Positions 24,891-33,947 are shown, counted from the first letter of the stretch. The stretch is DNA of 61,460 nucleotides from Rhodospirillaceae bacterium (GCA_020638595.1 JACKIG010000023.1:1-61460), one strand, 5' to 3'. Notes: generated from the letters alone by a model not told the origin. Made by a program: numbers and translations.

Positions 24891-25090
24891 CAAGACCGCC
24901 GGTGCCCGGGACCGGGTGAGGTACCAAGGACACCGATGGATATGCCAGTTTCGTCCCTGCCGCGTTAGGGACGTCCCACCGCGAGAGGGCCTGTGCGATG
25001 TGTCACGGCATCGTCGTACTCGCCCCGTCGCACCACTCCCGCCAGAGTGACTGACCCCTCTGGGCCTGCCTTGCGGCAGGCCCTTTTTCT
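24891..25090 (+). ncRNA. Predicted general-stress small RNA
   Basis: The span from the expected start of the EcfG promoter (about 24891) to the intrinsic terminator is 200 nt. It contains short stems (for example GTCCCT near 24952 pairing with AGGGAC near 24967) and C-rich unpaired stretches (CTCGCCCCGTCG, GACCCCTC) able to pair with ribosome sites. A 10-codon open frame (24936-24968) with AAGGA before it could be a leader peptide. Caulobacter GsrN, a sigma-T-dependent RNA, sets a precedent for small RNAs in this response. Homology to GsrN is not claimed. The exact 5' end is inferred from promoter spacing. Confidence 0.5.
25062..25090 (+). terminator. Intrinsic terminator
   Basis: A perfect 9-bp stem (GGGCCTGCC and complement) with a TTGC loop, followed by TTTTTCT. 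It works only for rightward transcription and ends the predicted small RNA and any readthrough from the ecfG operon, 30 bp before the convergent glgX stop. Confidence 0.9.
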
Positions 25091-25120
25091 TGGCTGCGGG
25101 CCAGGCGGTGCCGCGTGGGT

Positions 25121-27388
25121 TCAGGCCTTCGGCAGGGGCGGGACGTCCCGCTCGGCGCCGGTGGCACGGGCCGTGGGGACGACCGGCATCACCGGCGTGC
25201 CCGGGGTGGTCGGCGTCGCCAGTGGTTCCTGGGTCAGGGTCGCTGCGTCGCCCGGCGGCGCAAGCCGCAACGTCAAGAGCATCAGGCTGTGCGGCCGCGA
25301 CGTCACCGGATGGCCGGCCTCGATCACACCGGCGGCCGTGTCGCCGGATTCGCCGGTATCGATCAGGATTTCCCACTGCGACCCCGGTGCCATGGTCGGC
25401 ATCAGGTGCTCGATCGCCTGGTCCGAGGCGTTCAGGACGACCAGGAAGGTGTCATCCGGCTCCGGCTCGCCCCGCTCCGTCAGGTGGAACTGGCCGGCTT
25501 CGCCGCTCAACAGGAAGCGCAGCGAGCGGGCGACCGGGTCGCCCCATTCCTTGGCCGTCATCTCGGTCCCGTCCGGGCGCTGCCAGACGATATCCTTGAC
25601 GTTGGTTCCGGGAATGGCGTCGCCGTGGAAATAGCGGCTGCGGTGGAAGACGATGTGATCGCGCCGCAACGCCAGCAGCCGGCGGGTGAACTCGTGCAGG
25701 CTGACGGAATCCTCGTTCTGCGCGGCCGCCCAGTCGATCCAGCCGATCTCGCTGTCCTGGCAGTAGGCGTTGTTGTTGCCACCCTGGCTGCGGCCGAACT
25801 CGTCACCGGCCACCAGCATCGGCACGCCCTGCGACAGCAGCAGGGTGGCCAGCATGTTGCGCATCTGGCGATTGCGCAGGGCGGCGATCGCGGGATCGTC
25901 GGTCGGGCCTTCGACGCCGCAGTTCCAGCTGTTGTTGTTGTCGCTGCCGTCGCGGTTATCCTCGCCGTTGGCCTCGTTGTGCTTGCCGTTGTAGCTGACG
26001 AGGTCGCGCAGCGTGAAACCGTCATGGGCGGTGATGAAGTTGATGCTGGCCCAGGGGCGCCGGCCCTGGTGGTCGAAGATGTCGGCCGACCCGGCGAGCC
26101 TGGAGCCCAGTTCCGACACCTGGCCGAAATCGCCCTTCCAGAACTTCCGGGCGACGTCGCGATAGCGGTCGTTCCATTCGGCCCAGCCCGGCGGGAAATT
26201 GCCCACCTGGTAGCCGCCCATGCCGGTGTCCCACGGCTCGGCGATCAGCTTGACGCGCGACAGCACCGGGTCCTGCGCGATGGTGTCCAGAAAGCCCGAA
26301 TGGCGGTTGTAGGTGCCGTCGACGCGCGCCAGCGTCGTGGCCAGGTCGAAGCGGAACCCGTCCACCCGCATGTCCAGCACCCAATAGCGCAGGGAATCCG
26401 TGACCATCCGCAGGACGGATGGATGTCGCAGTTCCAGCGCGTTGCCGGTGCCGGTGAAGTCGTTATAGTAGCGTTCCTGGCCGCCCATCAAATAATAGTA
26501 TGATTTGTTGTCGATTCCCCTGAAGCAGAAGGTCGGGCCCAGGTGGTTGCCTTCGGCCGTATGATTGTAGACGACGTCCAGGATGACCTCGATGCCGGCG
26601 TCGTGCAGGACCTGGACGCAGGTCTTGAATTCGTTGTGGTTCTCCCGGCTTAGGTATTCGGGGTGGACGGCGAAGAAGCCGATGGAGTTGTAGCCCCAGT
26701 AATTACTGAGGCCGCGGTCGATCAGGTGCCTGTCCTGGACAAAGGCGTGGATCGGCAGGAATTCCACCGCCGTGACGCCGAGGTCGTTCAGGTATTCGAC
26801 GACGGGCGCGGAGGTCAGGCCCTCGAAGGTGCCCTGCGCCACTTCCGCGACGCCGGGATGGCGCTTGGTGAAGCCGCGCACATGCATCTCGTAGATGACG
26901 GCTTCGTGCCATGGCTTCGGCCGGTGCGGCTCGCCCCAGGTAAAGGCGGGGTCGACCACCTGGCATTTGGGCATGAAGGGCGCGCTGTCGCGGGTGTCGA
27001 AGGACAGGTCCGCCGCCTCGTGACCCAGCGTGTAGCCGAAGACGGCGTCGTCCCAGTTCAAGGTGCCGTGCAAGGCCTTGGCGTACGGGTCCAGCAACAG
27101 CTTGTGGTGGTTGAAGCGGTGGCCGTTGTTCGGCTCGTACGGGCCGTACACGCGATAGCCGTAAAGGCGGCCGGCCCTGACATCGGGCAGGTAGCCATGC
27201 CAGATCTCATGGGTGCATTCCGGCAGCTGGATACGCTCCACCTCCCGGGTCCCGTCGTCGTCGAAGAGACAGAGCTCGACCTTCTCGGCATGGGCGGAAA
27301 ACAGCGCGAAATTCGTTCCGGACCCATCCCATGTGGCGCCCAGCGGATAGGGCAGTCCTGGCCATACTCGCAGCTTCGGCGACACCAT
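25121..27388 (-). CDS. glgX: Glycogen debranching enzyme GlgX
   Basis: A 755-residue GH13 enzyme. The N-terminal CBM48-like domain has PYPLGATWDGSGTNFALFSA. The catalytic barrel carries VYNHTAEGNHLGPT, VDGFRFDLATTLAR (Asp nucleophile), LIAEPWD (general acid Glu) and FITAHDGFTL (third Asp). It hydrolyses alpha-1,6 branches of phosphorylase-limit glycogen, and in relatives also feeds trehalose synthesis. A poorly conserved Pro/Ala/Thr-rich tail of about 40 residues ends the protein. GGGAG lies 9 nt before the start. It is convergent with the ecfG unit and divergent from the csbD unit; no EcfG promoter is seen before it. Confidence 0.93.
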   Translation of the reverse strand: MVSPKLRVWPGLPYPLGATWDGSGTNFALFSAHAEKVELCLFDDDGTREVERIQLPECTHEIWHGYLPDVRAGRLYGYRVYGPYEPNNGHRFNHHKLLLDPYAKALHGTLNWDDAVFGYTLGHEAADLSFDTRDSAPFMPKCQVVDPAFTWGEPHRPKPWHEAVIYEMHVRGFTKRHPGVAEVAQGTFEGLTSAPVVEYLNDLGVTAVEFLPIHAFVQDRHLIDRGLSNYWGYNSIGFFAVHPEYLSRENHNEFKTCVQVLHDAGIEVILDVVYNHTAEGNHLGPTFCFRGIDNKSYYYLMGGQERYYNDFTGTGNALELRHPSVLRMVTDSLRYWVLDMRVDGFRFDLATTLARVDGTYNRHSGFLDTIAQDPVLSRVKLIAEPWDTGMGGYQVGNFPPGWAEWNDRYRDVARKFWKGDFGQVSELGSRLAGSADIFDHQGRRPWASINFITAHDGFTLRDLVSYNGKHNEANGEDNRDGSDNNNSWNCGVEGPTDDPAIAALRNRQMRNMLATLLLSQGVPMLVAGDEFGRSQGGNNNAYCQDSEIGWIDWAAAQNEDSVSLHEFTRRLLALRRDHIVFHRSRYFHGDAIPGTNVKDIVWQRPDGTEMTAKEWGDPVARSLRFLLSGEAGQFHLTERGEPEPDDTFLVVLNASDQAIEHLMPTMAPGSQWEILIDTGESGDTAAGVIEAGHPVTSRPHSLMLLTLRLAPPGDAATLTQEPLATPTTPGTPVMPVVPTARATGAERDVPPLPKA

Positions 27389-27738
27389 AAGCAGCTACTC
27401 CCTGTGGATTTGGTTGGAACGCGACCCCGGCCGGATCCGGGACCATAGGGACCCGGTCGCCAGCGCGATCACGTCGGAAAGGAGTCTACGATAGCTGGGC
27501 GGGTGGTCCAGCCGTTCATTCGCATCTATCGCCCGGCCCCCGCACCACCCGCGCGCGACGATAGCATGCGGCAGGACGACGGCCGAGGCGACGGGGCTGC
27601 CTGCGGCCGCGGGGACTTGCCGCAGGGGGAACCAAGCGGGCGTGCGAGCGTTTGTCCCGGTGAACACGCCCGATCGCTCCAGCGCCGGCGCAAGCCCGGC
27701 GGCGGGCGTCCGATCTCAGCCAATGGATGGAGGATCAC
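27389..27738. promoter_or_regulatory. Divergent control region between glgX and the CsbD-like gene
   Basis: A 350-bp gap without a gene. It holds the perfect EcfG promoter at 27628-27652 reading right. On the left-reading side GGAAC at 27418 has no matching -10 element, and I see no clear promoter for glgX. Confidence 0.5.
27628..27652 (+). promoter_or_regulatory. EcfG-type promoter of the csbD-lipid kinase unit
   Basis: GGAAC (27628-27632) and CGTT (27649-27652) with a 16-nt spacer, 87 bp before the CsbD-like start. Confidence 0.85.
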
Positions 27739-27936
27739 ATGAACCGGGATATTCTCGAGGGCCGCTGGAAGCAGCTGAAGGGCCAGGCCAGGCAGAAGTG
27801 GGGCGAGCTGACCGACGACGACATCGAAGCCGTCGAGGGTCGCCATGAAGAGCTGGTCGGCCGCATCCAGGCACGCTATGGCATCGCGCGTGAAGAGGCA
27901 CAGCGCGAGGTCAACGCGTGGATCGAAGGAAAGTAG
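27739..27936 (+). CDS. CsbD family stress protein
   Basis: A 65-residue CsbD/YjbJ-type protein starting MNRDILEGRWKQLKGQARQK with GELTDDDIEAVEGRHEELVG, the family pattern. CsbD proteins are among the most strongly induced general stress genes; their molecular function is unknown. GGAGG stands 5 nt before ATG 27739. The EcfG promoter upstream fits this expectation well. The lipid kinase gene follows after 43 bp on the same strand. Confidence 0.93.
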   Translation: MNRDILEGRWKQLKGQARQKWGELTDDDIEAVEGRHEELVGRIQARYGIAREEAQREVNAWIEGK

Positions 27937-27979
27937 CAATCGCTGCCGCTGCGTGCGGCGAACCGTGAACGGCGTCGGC

Positions 27980-28891
27980 ATGTCGGGGACTCATGTCGTC
28001 CTGAACTACACCGCGGGCACCCTGAAGACCATGGATGCCGGCGCCGTGGCCGAACGGATACGCACCGTTCTCAGTGAGCGGTGGCCCGATCTGTCGGTGG
28101 ACCTGGTGGACAGCGCGGGGATCGGACCCGCGCTGTCGGCACTGCGTGATCGCCGGCCCGCCGTCGTCATCGCCGGTGGCGGCGACGGTACCGTTCGCGG
28201 CGTTGTCGAGACCTTTGCGGGAACGGCGACGGCCGTCGGCGTCCTGCCGCTGGGGACCATGAACCTGGTCGCCAGGGATCTGCGGATGCCGCTGGAGCTG
28301 GAGGACGCCATCGCCGCCCTGCGCGATGCGCGTGAGGATCGGATCGACGTCGGCGTGGCCAACGGCCGGATCTTCGTCAATCACATCTCCTTCGGCATTC
28401 ACCCTTGGGTGATCCGCCAGCGCGAGCGCTACACGATCAATTCCAAGCTGGCGAAGAAGCTGGCGACCCTGCGCGCCTTCCTGCGCGCATGGTGGCGTCT
28501 GCCCCGCATCAGGCTGGGCATCACCGCCGATGGTCAGACCCGCTGGGTCACGTCCTCGCTGCTGTTCGTTGCGTGCAACCGGTTCGGCGATGGCGCGGGC
28601 ATACCGCCGGTGCGCGACGACCTGCGGGGCGGGCGGCTGGGCATCTATCTGGCGAAGCCGGAGTCGCGCATGGGATTGCTGCGCCTGGGGGCGGAAGTGG
28701 CGGCCGGAGGGTGGAACACCAGCTCGCAATTCGACGCGATGCGGTCGCCCGACTGCGAGATCAAGGGGCGCCGGTCCAAGATCACGGCGGCGATGGATGG
28801 GGAGATCGTCCGCCTGACATCGCCGGTCCGCTGCCGGATCGAGCCTGATCACCTTACGGTGCTGATGGCCGCAGGCGCGCAGGGTGGATAG
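27980..28891 (+). CDS. Diacylglycerol kinase-family lipid kinase
   Basis: A 303-residue protein of the DAGK_cat/YegS/BmrU family. An N-terminal nucleotide-binding domain has the signature VVIAGGGDGTVRGVVE and PLGTMNLVARDLRMPL. The C-terminal beta-sandwich has DGEIVRL near the end. It would phosphorylate a lipid such as diacylglycerol or an undecaprenyl or sphingoid lipid. The start is uncertain: ATG 27980 is used, but a GTG five codons upstream is possible and neither has a good ribosome site. It probably shares the EcfG promoter with csbD, and its stop overlaps the start of the next gene. Confidence 0.85.
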   Translation: MSGTHVVLNYTAGTLKTMDAGAVAERIRTVLSERWPDLSVDLVDSAGIGPALSALRDRRPAVVIAGGGDGTVRGVVETFAGTATAVGVLPLGTMNLVARDLRMPLELEDAIAALRDAREDRIDVGVANGRIFVNHISFGIHPWVIRQRERYTINSKLAKKLATLRAFLRAWWRLPRIRLGITADGQTRWVTSSLLFVACNRFGDGAGIPPVRDDLRGGRLGIYLAKPESRMGLLRLGAEVAAGGWNTSSQFDAMRSPDCEIKGRRSKITAAMDGEIVRLTSPVRCRIEPDHLTVLMAAGAQGG

Positions 28892-29807
28892 TCAGCCGAC
28901 GGCCGGCCCGCAAACGCCGGCGCCGATATTCAGGCTGGCCCATATCTCCGACCTGCATTTCGGCCGCGTCAATCGCGATGTGGTCAAGGCGCTGCTGGCG
29001 GACCTGCGCGATGCCACGCCTGACCTGATCGTCGCCAGCGGCGATTTCACCCAGCGCGGCCGGCGGCGGGAATTTCGCGCCGCCCGCCGTTTCCTCGACC
29101 GGCTGCCCGCCGAATGGATCGCCATTCCGGGCAATCACGACCTGCCCACCTTCAACCTGATCGAGCGGGTGGTCGACCCGTTCGGCCGCTACAAGCGGCA
29201 TATCGCCGCCGATCTCTGCCCCGTCTGGCACGGCGATCATGCGGTGATCGTCTGCATGAACACCGCGCGGTCGTTCGGGCCGCACTGGAACTGGGCGCAT
29301 GGCCGGCTGTCGCGCCGCCAGATCCGCGACGCGGCGGCGATCCTGCGCCGGGTGCCGGACGACAAGCTGCGCATCGTCGTCACGCACCATCCGTTCATCG
29401 CACCGGCGTCCAATCCCGGCCGTCGGCTGGTCGGCCGGGCCGGTCGTGCGGTCCGCGCCTTCGCCGCCGCCGGCGTCGACCTGCTGCTGGCCGGTCACAA
29501 CCACCTGAGCTACACCGGCAAGGTGGGCGGCACCCAACTGGGCGAGCCGCGGGCGATCCTGGTGGTGCAGGCCGCAACGGCCACGTCCAGCCGCCTGCGC
29601 GGGGAGGTCAACGCCTACAACCTGATGGATTTCGACCGGACGCAGCTGACGCTGAACACCCGCGTATGGACGGGCGAGCGGTTCGATGACGGGATTACGG
29701 AGCAGTTCCGGCGGCAGGGCGGCCGATGGCTGGCGGGCGACCTGCTGGCCGACCGGGGCCATCTTGAGGATGCCGTGCGGGCCGCCGCGGCGGCCCACGA
29801 GGACTGA
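28884..29807 (+). CDS. Calcineurin-like metallophosphoesterase
   Basis: A 307-residue protein from a GTG start that overlaps the kinase stop by 8 bp. Metal-binding motifs in order are HISDLHFGR, ASGDFTQRG, IPGNHDLPTF, VTHHPF and AGHNHLSYTG, a complete dimetal phosphoesterase of the cAMP phosphodiesterase/Icc-like group. The substrate is not known. Coupling to the lipid kinase suggests the two act on related phospholipid metabolism, or simply share stress control. No signal peptide, so cytoplasmic. Confidence 0.87.
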   Translation: MDSQPTAGPQTPAPIFRLAHISDLHFGRVNRDVVKALLADLRDATPDLIVASGDFTQRGRRREFRAARRFLDRLPAEWIAIPGNHDLPTFNLIERVVDPFGRYKRHIAADLCPVWHGDHAVIVCMNTARSFGPHWNWAHGRLSRRQIRDAAAILRRVPDDKLRIVVTHHPFIAPASNPGRRLVGRAGRAVRAFAAAGVDLLLAGHNHLSYTGKVGGTQLGEPRAILVVQAATATSSRLRGEVNAYNLMDFDRTQLTLNTRVWTGERFDDGITEQFRRQGGRWLAGDLLADRGHLEDAVRAAAAAHED

Positions 29808-29822
29808 TCCTGCCCGGCGGTG

Positions 29823-30530
29823 TCACCGCCCGCTGAGGCGGGAGGTCGGCAGCGCATGCACCCGGCTTCTGCTCAACACATGTGCCGTCGCGTGACCGTG
29901 GAACAGCGAGGCGATTTCGCGGTCCAGGACGTTGAGGCCCCCCGTGTAGGATCCGAAGGCCGGCAGGATCAGGCGACGGCCGTCACCGACGAAACAGCGT
30001 GCGGCAATCCGCCGCCCGCGGACATGGACCACGGCCATGGGGTGATAGTGGCCGGACACTTCCGCCGCGGCCCCGGGCCGGGCCTGGTGGCGGAACACCA
30101 GCGTGCCGATCACGGCTTCCGCCACGACCTGGCCCCCCCAGCCGACCGGCGGGGCCGGATCGTGATTGCCCGCGACCCAAAGCCAGTCGCGGTCCTGGAT
30201 CAGCCGCCGCAGATGCGCACCGTCCTCGCGCGACAGGCGCTCCGCGGCGCGGCGGTCGTGGAAGCTGTCGCCCAGGCAGATCACGCGATCCGGCCGCAGC
30301 CGATCCAGCACCGCCTGCAGGCGCATGAGCGTCTGGGCCGTATCGTAGGGCGGCAGCATCCGCCCATGGGTGGCGAAGGCCGATCCCTTCTCCAGGTGCA
30401 GGTCGGCGACCACCAGGGTGCGCTCGCGCGGCCAATGCAGCGCGCCCTCCGGCTCCGCCAGCAGCCGCTGGCCGTTGACGGCGATCTCCGCCGGGCAGGC
30501 GGGCGATGGCTCGCGCTGGGGGTCGGGCAC
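29823..30530 (-). CDS. pdeM: Ligase-associated DNA damage response endonuclease PdeM
   Basis: A 235-residue metallophosphoesterase with VADLHLEKGSAF, LGDSFHDRRA, VAGNHDP and VSGHYHP. This subfamily is found with the Lhr-like helicase, exonuclease and ATP-dependent ligase in a bacterial DNA repair set. The start is a GTG at 30530 with GGAAAG 8 nt upstream. It begins 20 bp after the helicase stop, so the two form an operon. The ligase and exonuclease genes lie 9 kb away rather than adjacent. Confidence 0.87.
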   Translation of the reverse strand: MPDPQREPSPACPAEIAVNGQRLLAEPEGALHWPRERTLVVADLHLEKGSAFATHGRMLPPYDTAQTLMRLQAVLDRLRPDRVICLGDSFHDRRAAERLSREDGAHLRRLIQDRDWLWVAGNHDPAPPVGWGGQVVAEAVIGTLVFRHQARPGAAAEVSGHYHPMAVVHVRGRRIAARCFVGDGRRLILPAFGSYTGGLNVLDREIASLFHGHATAHVLSRSRVHALPTSRLSGR

Positions 30531-30550
30531 GGCGGGCGCTTTCCGGCCGG

Positions 30551-33016
30551 TTACAGGGGCAGGCTGGTCTGGGCGGCGGCGGTCGCCAGCTCGGGCATCG
30601 CTTCGGCCACCAGGTCCTCCGCCGCTTCCTTCAGAAGGTCGTCGAGAGCCGATCCATAGACGTGTTCGCGGCCGACCTCCAGAAGGATGGGGACGGCGAG
30701 CGGTGAGATGCGCTCGAGCCGGCGATGGGTGATGCGGCCGCGCACGCGGGCCAGCATGCCGGCCAGCCGGCCGACATCGGTCAGGCCGCGGGCGGCGTCC
30801 AGCCGGGTGGCGCGCAGCAGCACATGGCCGGGTTCGTGCCGACGCAGCACGTCGTAGATCAGGTCGGCGTTGAACGTCACCTGTTTGCCCGTCTTCTCCA
30901 GGCCGGGCAGGCGGCGTTCGATCAGTCCTGCGATCACGGCGACGGAGCGGAAGGTGCGCTTCAGCAGGCTCGACTCGTCCATCCAGGCTTCCAGGTCGTC
31001 GCCCAGCATGTCCTCGTCGAACAGGGCGGCCGGGTCGTCGGGTTCGCGCAGGCTCCAGGCCGCCAGCACATAGTCGGTGGCGACGAAGCCCAGGGGGCGG
31101 CGGCCGGCCCGCTCCATCCGCCGGGTCAACAGCATCCCCAGGGTCTGGTGGGCGTTGCGCCCCTCGAAGCAGTACGCCACCAGGAACCACTTGCCGCCGC
31201 GCGGGAAGGTCTCGATCAGCAGCCCGTCGTGCCGGGGCAGCACCGATCGCCACCGCTGAAGGCGCAGCCATTCCGCGACCGGTGCGGGCAGGTGGCGCCA
31301 GCGCTCCGGCGAGGCCAGCATGTCACGCACGCGGCCGGCCAGATGCGTGCTCAACGGCAGCCGTCCCCCGGCATAGGCAGGGATCGCGGGTTCGCCGGTC
31401 CCGCCCCTGGAGACTTCCACGGTCAGGTCGCGGATCGCCTCGAACCGCAGCAGTTCGCCGGCGAACAGGAAGGTATCGCCGGGGACCATGCCGCGGACGA
31501 AGTCCTCCTCCACCTCCCCCAGGACCCGGCCGTTGCGCAGCTTCACCTTGACCAGGGGCGTGGCGACGATGGTGCCGACATTCATGCGGTATTGCCGCGC
31601 CGCGGCGGGGGAGGCGAGGTGCCACAGCCCGTCGCCATCCTGCTTCAGCCGCCGGAACCGCTCATAGCTGCCCAGCGCATAGCCGCCCGTGGCGACGAAG
31701 CCCAGCACATCGTCGAAGTCGATGCGGCTGAGCGTGCCATAGGGGGCCGCCCGCCGGATCTCCGCGAACAGGGCGTCGGCGTCGAACGGCCCGGCGCAGG
31801 CGACGCCGAGGATGTGCTGCGCCAGCACATCCAGGCCACCGGGCGGCGGCGGCTCGCCGTCCAGCGTCATCTCGGCCAGCGCCTCCAGCGCGGCGCGGCA
31901 CTCCAGCACCTCGAACCGGTTGGCCGGCACCAGAAGTGCGCGCGACGGGGTGTCGAAACGATGGTTGGCGCGGCCGATACGCTGCAACAGGCGCGTCACG
32001 CCCTTGGGGGCGCCCACCTGGATCACCAGGTCGATGGCCGCCCAGTCGATGCCGAGATCGAGGGACGATGTGGCGACGACCGCGCGCAGGCGGCCGGCCG
32101 CCATCGCCGCCTCGACCTTGCGTCGCTGCTCGCGCGCAAGGCTGCCGTGATGCAGCGCGATCGGCAGGTTGTCGTCGTTCAGCCGCCACAGCGCCTGGAA
32201 CACCAGCTCCGCCTGGGCACGGGTGTTGACGAAGACCAGCGTGGTTCCGCCGTCGCGGATCCGCCGGTACAGCGCCTGGCAGGCGTACAGCGCCATGTGG
32301 CCGGACCAGGGAAGGTCCGCTTCCGGTTCCAGGATCGCGACCTCGGGCTGCGGGCCGGGTCGGCCGCGGATCATGCGGACATCGCAGGCCCCGGCCGTAC
32401 CCTGCGGCGACAGCCAGGCCAGCAGCGCGCCCGGCTGCGCCACCGTCGCCGACAGGCCGACGCGGCGCGCCGCGGGGGCGAGGCCGGACAGGCGGGCCAT
32501 GCCCAGCGCCAGCAGGTCGCCCCGCTTGGTGCCCACCAGGGCGTGCAGTTCGTCCACGATCACCGTGCGCAGGCCGGCGAAGATCGCCGCGGCATCCGGA
32601 TAGGACAGCAGCAGCGCCAGGCTTTCCGGCGTCGTCATCAGCAGGTGGGGCGGCCGGCGCCTCTGGCGCTCGCGCTTGGGTTGCGGCGTGTCGCCCGTGC
32701 GTGTCTCCGCACGGATCGGCAGCCGCAGTTCGGCGATGGGCGTTTCCAGGTTGCGGTGGATGTCGACCGACAGCGCCTTCAGCGGCGAGATGTAGAGGGT
32801 GTGCAGACCGTCGCGCGGCCGCTCCGCCAGTTCCACCAGGCTGGGCAGGAACCCGGCCAGCGTCTTGCCGCCGCCCGTCGGTGCCACCAGCAGCGTATGG
32901 TCGCCGGTCGCCGCGGCCGCCAGCATGGCCTGTTGATGGGCATGCGGCCGCCACCCGCGGCTGGCGAACCATCCGGCGAACAGCGGGGGCAGGGTGGCGG
33001 GTTCGTCCTCGGCCAT
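30551..33016 (-). CDS. Ligase-associated DEXH-box helicase (Lhr family)
   Basis: An 821-residue superfamily 2 helicase. Walker A APTGGGKTLAG and the DEXH-type VIVDELHALVGTKRGD are in the first RecA domain. The second contains VVATSSLDLGIDWAAIDLVI and QRIGRANHR. A long C-terminal Lhr extension (about residues 420-820) follows, with NVGTIVATPLVKVKLRNGRV. It moves on single-stranded DNA and unwinds duplexes, and belongs to the ligase-associated repair set with PdeM. ATG 33016 is chosen since upstream sequence looks non-coding. It is divergent from the GST gene. Confidence 0.92.
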   Translation of the reverse strand: MAEDEPATLPPLFAGWFASRGWRPHAHQQAMLAAAATGDHTLLVAPTGGGKTLAGFLPSLVELAERPRDGLHTLYISPLKALSVDIHRNLETPIAELRLPIRAETRTGDTPQPKRERQRRRPPHLLMTTPESLALLLSYPDAAAIFAGLRTVIVDELHALVGTKRGDLLALGMARLSGLAPAARRVGLSATVAQPGALLAWLSPQGTAGACDVRMIRGRPGPQPEVAILEPEADLPWSGHMALYACQALYRRIRDGGTTLVFVNTRAQAELVFQALWRLNDDNLPIALHHGSLAREQRRKVEAAMAAGRLRAVVATSSLDLGIDWAAIDLVIQVGAPKGVTRLLQRIGRANHRFDTPSRALLVPANRFEVLECRAALEALAEMTLDGEPPPPGGLDVLAQHILGVACAGPFDADALFAEIRRAAPYGTLSRIDFDDVLGFVATGGYALGSYERFRRLKQDGDGLWHLASPAAARQYRMNVGTIVATPLVKVKLRNGRVLGEVEEDFVRGMVPGDTFLFAGELLRFEAIRDLTVEVSRGGTGEPAIPAYAGGRLPLSTHLAGRVRDMLASPERWRHLPAPVAEWLRLQRWRSVLPRHDGLLIETFPRGGKWFLVAYCFEGRNAHQTLGMLLTRRMERAGRRPLGFVATDYVLAAWSLREPDDPAALFDEDMLGDDLEAWMDESSLLKRTFRSVAVIAGLIERRLPGLEKTGKQVTFNADLIYDVLRRHEPGHVLLRATRLDAARGLTDVGRLAGMLARVRGRITHRRLERISPLAVPILLEVGREHVYGSALDDLLKEAAEDLVAEAMPELATAAAQTSLPL

Positions 33017-33248
33017 GACCCGTGAATATAACAGGAACGCGGGCCCCGGCCAGACGATCGTGCGGGGCGCCCCTGTGCCGGCGCGGGCGGTCGGCGACGG
33101 CCGCACCGTGCGCCGCCGCGGACAGGGGACTTGCCTCGGTTGATCATTGCGGCCGCCTCGGCCAATCTCCTGGTGCCGGGCGGGCAGTCCCGGCCACCGG
33201 CCGGCCGATCCCGCCGGCGCAAGGCCCGATCCGCAGGAGAGTGCGCCG

Positions 33249-33878
33249 ATGAGGTTCCATGATTGCAGCACCGCCCCCAGCCCCCGCCTGGTGCGGATCT
33301 TCATCGCCGAGAAGGGATTGGATATCCCGGTCCGGCAGGTGGACCTGCGCAGCGGCGATCATATGTCGGCGGAGTTCCGGGCCCTCAATCCCTATTGCAC
33401 CGTGCCGGTGCTGGAGCTTGACGACGGTACGTGCCTGACGTCCACCCAGGGCTGCTGGCGGTATCTTGAAGACACCGTGCCGGAGCCGCCGCTGCTGGGC
33501 GCCACACCGGTGGAGAGGGCGCTGGTCGCCGACCGGGTGTGGCATATCGAGATGGACGGCTATCAGGCCATGGTCGAAGCCCTGCGCAACACCGCTCCCG
33601 GTCTGAAGGACCGGGCGCTGACCGGCCCCGACAACTATGCCCAGATCCCCGCCCTCGGCGAACGCGGCCGGATCAGGACCCAGCGTTTCCTCGCCCGCCT
33701 CGACGGGATGCTGGGCGATAGTCCCTACATCGCCGGCGACCGGTTCTCCGCCGCCGATATCATGGCGATGGTCCTGGTCGATTTCGCCGGATGGCTGAAG
33801 CTGGGCCTGCCCGACGACGCGGCGCGCGCCCGGCGCTGGTACGAGACCGTGAAGGCCCGCCCCAGCGCCCAGGCCTGA
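33249..33878 (+). CDS. Glutathione S-transferase family protein
   Basis: A 209-residue GST. The thioredoxin-fold N-terminal domain begins MRFHDCSTAPSPRLVRIF; the Ser/Pro turn near residues 8-12 is at the glutathione-binding position, followed by CTVPVLELDDGTCLT. The C-terminal helical domain has RFSAADIMAMVLVDFAGWL. It is cytoplasmic and conjugates or reduces electrophiles with glutathione; substrate unknown. AGGAGAG precedes the start. It is a single gene with no functional link to its neighbours. Confidence 0.87.
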   Translation: MRFHDCSTAPSPRLVRIFIAEKGLDIPVRQVDLRSGDHMSAEFRALNPYCTVPVLELDDGTCLTSTQGCWRYLEDTVPEPPLLGATPVERALVADRVWHIEMDGYQAMVEALRNTAPGLKDRALTGPDNYAQIPALGERGRIRTQRFLARLDGMLGDSPYIAGDRFSAADIMAMVLVDFAGWLKLGLPDDAARARRWYETVKARPSAQA

Positions 33879-33947
33879 CGCCCCCTCCCGCTGCGCGCCG
33901 CCCTTCAGCCCCGGCCTTCGAGGCGGGAGGCCACGGCTGAAACGCCC

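Noticed and set aside
30725..33025. A long plus-strand open frame opposite the Lhr-like helicase
   Set aside because: The helicase on the other strand has all its motifs; the antisense product has none and is compositionally biased.
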